Source: Glandiceps talaboti (lineage: Eukaryota > Hemichordata > Enteropneusta > Spengelidae). Taken from it: DNA of 64,000 bases. Numbering within the stretch: position 1 is the stretch's first letter; each line of letters starts with the position of its first letter. Of this stretch, positions 56,101-64,000 are shown one piece after another. A program made the position numbers and the translations under genes. Below the pieces are notes generated by a model. It was given only the letters and a program-made list of their open reading frames with translations, did no database searches and was not told the origin of the DNA. The stretch lies in the NCBI RefSeq assembly GCF_964340395.1, contig NC_135563.1, forward strand, positions 19,637,651-19,701,650. The letters run 5' to 3'.

Positions 56101-58548
56101 CAAACCGACCTGTGGTGTTAATTGGATGGTCTGTTGGCTCCCTTATAGCTTCACATGTAAGTAACAAGCAGTAAATATTTCCTTCATACTGGACACATTC
56201 TCAAAGTTACTGTCGTAGTTTATTGCTTGATTGTGTATTTACTTGTAGTAACAGTGATCTCATATTACTACTGGTAATTAACACTGTTTATTTGATAAGA
56301 TGTGAAGCAACAAAGGATTTACAGTAATATGGTTATAACTACCCCTGTCGTTAAAACTTTGCCAAAATAATGTGGATCCAACATGTATAAAATTGTCTTT
56401 CTGTTTGAAAATGTTTATACCAAAATAAATATGACGTAATGATGTAAATAAGACAGAAGACATGTACTAGTCATGGTATTTGAAAAAGAATAAAACAAAC
56501 AAAAGTTCAATACAGCACTTTTTTTCTTGCCTCTCCCGTCTCTTACAACAGGTAGCACTAGTGGAATCAGTTAGTGCTGTTGTATGTCTGGGATTTCCAT
56601 TTCTTGGAGTGGATGGTACTAGAGGGGTAAGTAGGACAGTTTTTATATACCCCAAAAGTTTTCCCTGCACCTTGACCATTGGACTTTAATAAAGTGGTTT
56701 ATATTACAGAAATTTGTTTGGTATTGGTATTACATGTCCTAGTGTCGTAATAGTGTTTTAATAGACAGTCCTGTCATCAATCAGTGTTGTGAGCCCCCAA
56801 TAAGTACAGTGTGGCAGGGCTATAGGAATGGCCCATGTCAATCCATCAGTTGTGTGTTTGAATCAATTAACATCAGTTTATGTTATGATTAGACATTGCT
56901 ATGAATGATGTTATGAACTTGCCAGCGAAAAGAAATGCTCTCTGTTCATGAGCAAGCATTGTTGTTGCCATCATGACTGTACAGGATGTTGACAGTCCAG
57001 ACACTTGTTTTATTCTTGCCAGAGAGGGCGCTGTTCCACAAAATATTAGGGGTGAATGAAAATTTAAAAAAAAAAAATATTTTGACGTCAGTTGAAAATT
57101 TTGGTCGGTTGGGTAATGAGAAACAAAAAAACTTGTGTCACCCTTAATGAGTGACGACAGTAAAGTACAAAATATTTTGACATTTAGATCATAAAATCTT
57201 GGATGTCAACATTTGAATTAAATCAGTTATTGTGATTGGTTGTTGTAGGATGTTGAAGATCCACTATTGGACAGCAAGACACCAACCCTTTTTGTGATTG
57301 GCCAAGAGTCAAGTGTGTGTAGCCAAGATGACGTTGAAGACCTGCGTGAAAAGATGAAAGCTGAAACAAGTCTGGTAGTGGTTGGTGGTGCTGATGAAAA
57401 TCTAAGATTGACCAAATCTAAAAAGAAACTAGAAGGAGTGACTCAAAGTATGGTAGACAGGTGTATACAAGTTAGTATCAATGAGTTTAAATTTATCGAG
57501 GAAAAGTATATCATTAAGAATATTTTACTGTAATCTCAAGCTTGTAAAATGTAGTAATAAATAGTTCTTGTTACATGACCAAGGGTTCTTATTATATACA
57601 TACCGGTACATGCTAACATGTGTGTATTTGTATGTGTATGTGTATGCATACATATTAGAGTTTATGTATATGTCATTATGGTCTTATTACTTACAAGTAA
57701 CATTTTACCTGTTCAGGTCTACAGGCTTTGTAAAACTATTCGTTTGCTGGCTTTACCACTAGTAGTAAATAACAAAACAGGTTATCCAAACAAAGGAGAG
57801 AATAGTCGATTTTCCAGTTCCAAGATGCATTGCGCGAGAGGACGTCCCTTATGTTGTTAAATTTAGTCTTGTTTTGTCTTTATTACATTTGAAATAACAT
57901 TTTCATCAGGAAATAATGGTAACACATGTTGACCTCTTTAATTATGGGTGATTTTATAGAACAAAGACTGAATGCCATCGATGACAGTGGGATTTTACGG
58001 GTAAACCCAGGGTACCGTTGTGTAACAATAGCTATTTATTACAATATTTTGTTATAAATTAACATACTTCTACATGAGTTCATCTTATAAATTTGTCTTA
58101 ATAAAATTACACAAGGTCCATAACAAAAAACAACAACAGAGAATGTTATATAATGTTCTTTAGAAGTGCATTGGCACATGTTTTCAATAACCCAGGGTCA
58201 TTCCTACAGTCTCCTTTTAAGTCATACATATAATTGATGACAGAGTGCTACAATCGTCACAAAAAAGACATAATTGATGGAAAAAAATTTTGCTTTGCAG
58301 GATGAAATTGCTGAATTCCTTGCTGGTGTGTTATCCCATGAATCTCACAGTGCTCCTGATACACCAGACAATGACTCAGACTTGAAGAAACTTAAGAAAA
58401 AGAAGAAAGTGTCAAGAGATTTGTCTACTGAAATGGACTCGCCAGCTCCTAAGAGACGAGCTGGTACTCCTTCTAGTGATGTATGTAGGATTTATTAGGT
58501 TTTTAAATGCAATATTTGTATGTATGTATGTATGTATGTATGTATGTA

Positions 58549-58601
<53 letters not shown>

Positions 58602-61600
58602 ATGTATGCATGCATGTATGTACGTACGTATGTACAAATGTATGTATGTATGTTTTTTTGTATGTATGTTTGTGTGTGTGTGTATGTATGTACATGTGTG
58701 TGTGTGTTACAAAAATCTGTATATTAATGGAATGAGGGTGTATGTATTTTGAAATATCACATTGCCATGGGTAATAAGATTTGACAAAGCTAGTAACTTT
58801 AGAGACTAGAGTTGCTGCATTTATGAGTTTTAAAGATTAAATTTCCAAGACTCTGTATTATAAGTAAGTTAAAAAATCAAATGAACCTTATTATTCTCCC
58901 ATGAACAGGGTGTGGCTTCACTTCCATCCACTCCAAAGACACCAAAATCACCAGGAAGTCGAGGACAGTCTGATACTGGAAGATACCAACAACCAGTGTT
59001 TTCCAAAGAGTATGCTGCCTTTGTTGCCAGCATGAAACAACAGCAGCAGGCTGTCAGAGAAGCTAGGGAAGCCAAAGAGGCTGCCGAGGCTGCTGCCGGT
59101 TAGTAGAACACTAGAGAACATTACCATAGTCCCATTGAAGTACCCACTAACTGTCACTTTTCCTCAGGCCAAAGTAAAATGTGTGTTTCTGATAACCCAA
59201 CTGACCTACTTTAAGCTGTCAACCCTAAACATTTTTACATCCACAAACATGTGAGAATTTGCTTCTGTTTCTGTGCAACTGTTCATGCCATAGTATTCTT
59301 GGTGACGAATTCTTTTAGTTATAGTTGGGCATATGGAGACATACAGAGTCACTGATTTTCTGGCTTGGTGTAAATTTCCATGCTATAGTATTCTTGGTGA
59401 AGAATTCTTTTAGTTATACTTTGGCGTATGGAGACATACAGAGTCACTGATTTTCTGGCTTGGTGTAAATTTCCATGCTATAGTATTCTTGGTGAAGAAT
59501 TCTTTTAGTTATAGTTGGGCATATGGAGACATACAGAGTCACTGATTTTCTGGCTTGGTGTAAATTTCCATGCTATAGTATTCTTGGTGAAGAATTCTTT
59601 TAGTTATAGTTGGGCATATGGAGACATACAGAGTCACTGATTTTCTGGCTTGGTGTAAATTTTCATGCCATAGTATTCTTGGGGACGAATTCTTTTAGTT
59701 ATAGTTGGGCATATGGAGACATACAGAGTCACTGATTTTCTGGCTTGGTGTAAATTTTCATGCCATAGTATTCTTGGTGAAGAATTCTTTTAGTTATAGT
59801 TGGGCATATGGAGACATACAGAGTCACTGATTTTCTGGCTTGGTGTAAATTTTCATGCCATAGTATTCTTGGTGTCGAATTCTTTTAGTTATAGTTGGGC
59901 AAATGGAGACATACAGAGTCACTGATTTTCTGGCTTGGTGTAAATTTTCATGCCATAGTATTCTTGGTGACAAATTCTTTTAGTTATAGTTGGGCATATG
60001 GAGACATACAGAGTCACTGATTTTCTGGCTTGGTGTAAATTTCCATGCTATGGTATTCTTGGTGAAGAATTCTTTAGTTATACTTTGGCGTATGGAGACA
60101 TACAGAGTCACTGATTTTCTGGCTTGATTTGTATTTATACTTGTGAATCATTGTATGTCTTATGCATTATGTATTTATGTGTGAAAACATAAACATTTGT
60201 GTTCTGTTCATCAACAGGAAAGGCAAGGGGTGTAAGTGCAGCCAAACGCAAAAGAAGTCGAAGCCCTTCAGGTGGTACTGCAAGCACAGCTAAACGTAAA
60301 GCACCCCTAAAGGTACCTACGTCTGCTCCTAATATAACAGACATTGGTAGTCCAGCTACAAGTCCAACTTCGCCTGTTGTTGTTCCTGGTGCAGCACAGT
60401 TATCAGGACTACTGCAGGGACATGCAACGACAACTAGTACAACAACTACCAGTACACCTACTACCAGTCTGGCACAAGTTATAGCTATGGCCAGTGGTAC
60501 CAAGTCAGTCAGTAAAATACAACAGCTTGGTAGCACATCACACAGTAGTCTACTACAGGGGTTGAGCTTCAGTTTACAAAGTGGAACTCTGCCTGCATCT
60601 TTGGCTAGTGTCTTACAGAATCAGCCATCTCTCAGTGGCTTGTTTACATCAGCATCTTCTGGATCAAGTAGTACTGTGGAAAGAAAAACTGCCATAGCTG
60701 TACAGGGGTCGCTCACCCAGCCTCTGCCAGCTCATCAAATCACACAGTTACCTTCACCAGTATTGTCAGCATCAGCAGAAATTGGATCTAGTATCGGAAG
60801 TCTGTCACAGACAGAAGCATTGAAACCTGGTTCAGTGACGGCCATACCTGGCTTCTCTGGTGGGAGAACATCTACAAGCACCAGTAGACCAACAGTGACC
60901 ATAGCAACACCATCTGGAGCTCATATGCAACAGTTGTTGACCACACTGGCTAAGTCTCAATCTACAGGAACACTAACACAGACTTCATCACTAGCCATCA
61001 TGGACAAAAATAGTAAAGGAGGGTTATCACAGACGGCACAGGGACTCAGTAGTACAACACCTATACCATCCCTAGCTCCTACTTCTACCAGCACTGCCTC
61101 TTCTACTGGTAAGACTCCTACAATCTTAGGCTCTGTACTCAAGCAGAGTCCCAAGTCAGCATTTGTCGCCACCCACAAACCTGACTTGACAGAGCAAGCC
61201 CAGGTTCAAGCAATACAGAAACTTCAATTTCATGATTTCCCTTTGACCACTGCCTCATTGAGTAAGTCAACATCTGGTGCTATTATCACTCAAGCCAAGA
61301 TTCTGAAACAGCTGGAAATCTCACAAATCAAAACATACCAGCAAGGCAGTGGTAGCAAAGTGACTGGTGTTCGTACTTCCGTGCCTGTCACAATAGCTAT
61401 GCAGTCTGTTGTCAATACCACAAGTCATGGAAGGATCTATCAGGCTAACCCTCTCTCTGTCACAGCATTGATAACCAGTACAACATCATCGGTTTCATCA
61501 CCAAGAATAACAGGACCAGGAATGACAAGTCTGACCATACAAGGATCTTCTGTCAAAGAGAACCCAAAGACCGCCTCTGATCATGCCTCCTCAGCTTCTC

Positions 61601-62742
61601 AAAAGCTAAGTGAATTAAGTGCTAGCAAAGCTGCAGGTAGTACACCATCGGCTACCATCACTCTTGCAAGGGCTGAATTAGCAGCACAAGCATTACAGTC
61701 ATCAAAAAGTAGTCCTGCATCATCCGGTGCACCATCTCCAGTTCCGTCAACTCGGATCGTCAGTTTGTCTATTCCAGTAACAACTATGATAGTCACCAGT
61801 AGTAGTGGTGTAAGCCATTTACAACTTAAACAAGTCAAGCCTGCAGAATTGGTGGAAAGATCCATCAAAGAAGCACTTGCTAAAAAAGGATTAAGTAGCT
61901 CATCGTCGAGTGACACGACTGGAACACCGACTTCATCACTTGGTGAGGATGAAATAGACAGTGGGAATGACATAGCAGGACGTGACAGACCAAAGCCAAT
62001 AAAAACCATCATGTCCACATTACCAACAAGTACTGTTACTATGACACTAACAAAACCAACATTTGTAAGGACAATAACAACTACACCAACAACCAATACT
62101 TCAAAGTCAACTTTTGTGAGTACTTCAACAAAACCAGTAATGCCATCCATGAAAAACCTGTGTTCCACAAAACTAGTGGTATCCACGATGGCATCTACTC
62201 CTTCTTTAAAACCAACAATATCTGTAGTTAGTGGCACATCCACAAAACCGATATCATCTGTGGTGAGCATTACAGGAACAAAAGCAGTATCATCTTTAAC
62301 AGGTACCATGACAATGAGACCAACATCCTCTGTAGTTAGCACTGCATCAGTAAAACAGATCTCATCTGTAACATGTACCCAGGCTACAAAACCAACATCA
62401 TCTATAGCAGGTGTCATGGCAACAAAGTCGACTTCATCTGTAGCCAGCACCATGGCAACAAAGTTGACATCATCAGTAGCAAATACCATGGCAGCAAAGT
62501 CAGCATCATTAGTCCAAAGCACTGCAACAACAAAACCAACATCATCTGTTCAATCAACTCCATCATCTAGCCAGTCTGCGGCATCAGCTGCTGCTGCCGT
62601 GTCTTCAGAACATGCATATGTCAGTACCTCGCAGCCAGCTACTTCAAGCAGTGGTAATACTGGCAGAAATAGAGCTGCATCCAGTACAATTGCAACAACT
62701 AGAACCAGAAGAATCAGGACCCCAAGGCATTACTCTGAGTAA
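51537..62742 (+). CDS. KANSL3: KANSL3, NSL histone acetyltransferase complex subunit 3 (alpha/beta-hydrolase fold)
   Basis: Coding exons: 51537-51754, 52045-52215, 53201-53291, 53840-53923, 54346-54447, 54960-55088, 55668-55886, 56085-56156, 56552-56626, 57249-57470, 58301-58480, 58909-59098, 60218-62742. Phases agree throughout, giving 4278 bases and 1425 residues. Recognition rests on [55 protein letters not shown] and [10 protein letters not shown] with QSMVDRCIQ, all hallmarks of KANSL3. The protein belongs to the MOF/KAT8-containing NSL complex that acetylates H4 at housekeeping promoters. The hydrolase-like domain spans about 263-510, with GWSVGS at 352-357. The first ATG (51537) or the one at residue 15 could be used; homology to vertebrate KANSL3 becomes strong only after the second. 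The C-terminus (from residue 585) is Ser/Thr-rich and makes the protein well over the roughly 900 residues of human KANSL3. Confidence 0.94.
52694..52860 (+). mobile_element. Solitary tRNA-derived SINE-like element
   Basis: GGTGGCTGAGTGGTTAAACT (A-box) and GGGGTTCGAACCCC (B-box) are spaced as in the 69-bp array at 26993-27492. They are followed here by a tail through CATTCAGGGTTCGATTAAAT and about 80 further bases. It lies in KANSL3 intron 2, on the same strand as the gene. The 3' end is not sharply defined. Confidence 0.75.
52893..53110 (+). mobile_element. Possible DNA-transposon fragment beginning CAGGGCTCGAAATTAAC
   Basis: The start CAGGGCTCGAAATTAAC resembles terminal sequences common to non-autonomous DNA transposons in many animals. 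The motifs GGGGCTACC and CGGGCTACCAATTTCAG recur. No clean inverted right end was found, so it is probably truncated. Confidence 0.4.
53127..53153 (+). repeat. (CA)n microsatellite
   Basis: About 13 CA dinucleotides in KANSL3 intron 2, about 50 bases upstream of exon 3. Confidence 0.9.
56932..57143 (+). mobile_element. MITE family D, copy 2, truncated at the left
   Basis: Matches 2741-2943 (ATGACTGT, TTCTTGCCAGAGAGGGCGC, GTTCCACAAAATATTAGG, then ACTTGTGTCACCC). The left terminal repeat is not found. It lies in a KANSL3 intron about 105 bases before exon 57249-57470. Confidence 0.72.
58519..58708 (+). repeat. Compound (GTAT)n(GT)n microsatellite
   Basis: Starts 38 bases after KANSL3 exon 58301-58480. 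Alternating blocks of GTAT and GT with a few GCAT and GTAC units; it gives spurious CVCV/YVCM frames on both strands. Confidence 0.95.
59284..60128 (+). repeat. 95-bp minisatellite, about nine copies
   Basis: CATGCYATAGTATTCTTGG recurs at 59284, 59379, 59474, 59569 and onward with a 95-base period. Each unit includes TTCTTTTAGTTATA, GGAGACATACAGAGTCACTG and TTCTGGCTTGGTG. It fills most of the KANSL3 intron between exons 12 and 13 and ends about 90 bases before the acceptor. Confidence 0.96.
60218..62742 (+). CDS. KANSL3: KANSL3 last exon: Ser/Thr-rich C-terminal region
   Basis: 2525-base exon encoding about 841 residues very rich in Ser, Thr, Ala, Pro and Gln, with a basic patch ([13 protein letters not shown]) near its start that may be a nuclear localisation signal. 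From about residue 1230 it becomes a degenerate repeat of about 13-17 residues with the core TKPTSSVxSTMA. It ends [13 protein letters not shown]. The low complexity predicts disorder. It reads in frame from exon 12 (G of GGA supplied by 59098). Confidence 0.9.
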
Positions 62743-62903
62743 TAGTCCAACCTGCAATGTTCCATGTCTGATATATGCCGCCAGCCCAACCAGTGACTTT
62801 GTGTGTTCGATATATGCCATCTTTCCTACCAACAATGTTCTGTGTCTGTGATATGCCATCATTTTCAACCTCTTTGATGTTGTCTAACCTATGATGCGAA
62901 CAT

Positions 62904-63132
62904 GTGAATAACTTGTGAACCCGCCATGTTGAATGTTGCATCATGGGAAATGTGATAAGAAATACTAATCAATTAGCATTGTTTGTAAACCACCAATAAT
63001 CAAGTCATATTTACGCTGACTAGTGTGGGAGTTTTAGTTCATCGGTAGCTCCAGATAAGTTATTACGATAACCACAGATAATCCTATACTCCTTTGCATC
63101 TGAGCATGCTCAGTCAGGATTGCAAGTTCCCT
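62904..63132 (-). mobile_element. KANSL3: MITE family A, copy 3, inside the KANSL3 3' UTR
   Basis: The right end TTGCAAGTTCCCT is intact; the left end is degenerate (ATAACTTGTGAACCC). The interior matches copies 1 and 2 (CATGTTGAATGTTGCATCATG, given short here as TTGAATGTTGCATCATG, and TGAGCATGCTCAG). Same orientation as copy 2. Confidence 0.8.
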
Positions 63133-63667
63133 ATATGTAGTGTTCTTTATTAACAGTGATGTCACTGTTGCTTTTGTGTTTCCAAGAGACACGTGCCCAG
63201 TCTGAAGTCAACAATATATCAAGATGGACTTCATTCCATTAGGACAGTGAACTATGTTATGATTATTGTTGATTAGCAATCTAAACGCATCTTTTTCTTG
63301 GGTTCAATGAACTCGAGTCATGGATACCTGACTTGGACTTTGAACTGTTTTTGTTGATAAGTCAGTATGTAAATTGTACATAGATATTGTATAGTGTGTG
63401 TTTTGTGTTTTTATGATAATTATACCACATGTTGAAAAACACTTCGAATTGAAAAAGTTTTTGTAACTAACTGGTGTTGATAAAATGGTTTGTTAATGAA
63501 GTAGGAGAATTGTTGACTTGTGAGATTGCTTTGCATAGTATATGTTGTCGCTGGTTTCCTTCTTCATAAACTTTAAAGTACTAGTCAACTTCAAATTCAT
63601 CATCATGTGACGTTCCATTATTTATGACTGAAATGTGTATATATTTATGTGTATGGTGTCACAAAGC

Positions 63668-63673
63668 AATAAA
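63668..63673 (+). terminator. KANSL3: Poly(A) signal of KANSL3
   Basis: AATAAA within GCAATAAACATG, about 925 bases after the stop. It is the first canonical signal on this strand suited to the gene end. Confidence 0.6.
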
Positions 63674-63690
63674 CATGATAATACACATAC

Positions 63691-64000
63691 CCAATTGATT
63701 GTAACACTTTGTTGTAAAACAGGTACCAATCAAAGACAGCAAAGAGCTATCAATTTATTTTTTTTTTTAATTTTTGAGCCCCAAAATACAAATTTAGGAG
63801 AAGCTCTTGAAATGGTTGTCAATTGTGATCGAATATGTGCAACCTTTATTGACACTGGTATAAATTGACATGGCCTACCAGCTATCATGCAATGACAACG
63901 TCAGTGGAGAGAAATTGTCAAGAGTCTCGGCACACAGAGTATGAGAAGGGGTTCCCACCTGAATGAAAATGAAAAACCCACCTCTGAAATTCAAAACTAA
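63691..64000. other. Intergenic end of window
   Basis: No feature recognised. One AT-rich 77-codon frame (63635-63868) spans the poly(A) signal and has no protein-like character. Confidence 0.5.

Larger units (their letters stand above)
62743..63690 (+). other. KANSL3: KANSL3 3' UTR containing a MITE
   Basis: About 950 bases from the stop codon to just past the poly(A) signal AATAAA at 63668-63673. A family A element occupies 62904-63132. No other coding signal. Confidence 0.65.

Noticed and set aside
57471-57533. In-frame extension of KANSL3 exon 10 to a stop
   Set aside because: Exon 11 (58301) continues the conserved sequence in phase 0; the extension looks like intron read-through.
58476-58752. 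Several Cys/Val/Tyr/Met-rich ORFs on both strands
   Set aside because: Derived from the GTAT/GT microsatellite in a KANSL3 intron.
61599-62522. 307-codon minus-strand ORF
   Set aside because: Antisense shadow of the Ser/Thr-rich KANSL3 exon; its composition mirrors the repeat on the other strand.

Overview
This is invertebrate nuclear DNA: AT-rich, with GT-AG introns, long introns and dense microsatellites, minisatellites and small foldback transposons. Nothing in it looks bacterial or organellar. Intronless TRIM-NHL and Roc-COR genes beside conserved prominin and KANSL3 orthologues suggest a marine invertebrate with large TRIM and Roco families, such as a hemichordate, cephalochordate or lophotrochozoan. 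I cannot pick among these from sequence alone.

Layout. (1) 1-38237, plus strand: the 3' two-thirds of a prominin (CD133-type) gene. I placed 20 exons that keep one reading frame across every junction, from the first large extracellular loop through TM3, TM4 and TM5 to the cytoplasmic tail. The N-terminal exons (signal peptide, TM1, TM2) are not in the window. (2) 19741-22002, minus strand: an intronless RING, B-box, coiled-coil, filamin, NHL protein of the TRIM2/3/71 type, nested inside the prominin intron after TM4. (3) 38238-about 44800: about 6.5 kb with no gene recognised, holding foldback elements, a tandem duplication and a long (CT)n tract. (4) 46531-49278, plus strand: a single-exon 915-residue Roc-COR GTPase whose G domain appears split by a multi-pass membrane segment between the switch I region and the DxxG motif. 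This is the most unusual gene here. (5) 51537-62742, plus strand: a complete 13-exon KANSL3 orthologue (NSL histone acetyltransferase complex, alpha/beta-hydrolase fold), ending in a very large Ser/Thr-rich last exon, with a poly(A) signal at 63668.

The four genes have no evident shared pathway. Prominin is a membrane-protrusion glycoprotein, the TRIM a probable cytoplasmic E3 ligase, the Roco protein a predicted membrane GTPase and KANSL3 a nuclear chromatin factor. Nesting of the TRIM gene inside prominin is the only close structural relation.

Repeats make up much of the rest. At least five families of short terminal-inverted-repeat or foldback elements recur. Other repeats include a 69-bp tandem array of tRNA-like (A-box/B-box) units with a solitary SINE-like relative, a decayed non-LTR reverse-transcriptase tail, a 925-bp inverted-repeat element carrying a histone-type mRNA 3' stem-loop, and minisatellites with 12-, 51- and 95-bp units. 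Two places show duplicated prominin exon ends lying dead in introns.
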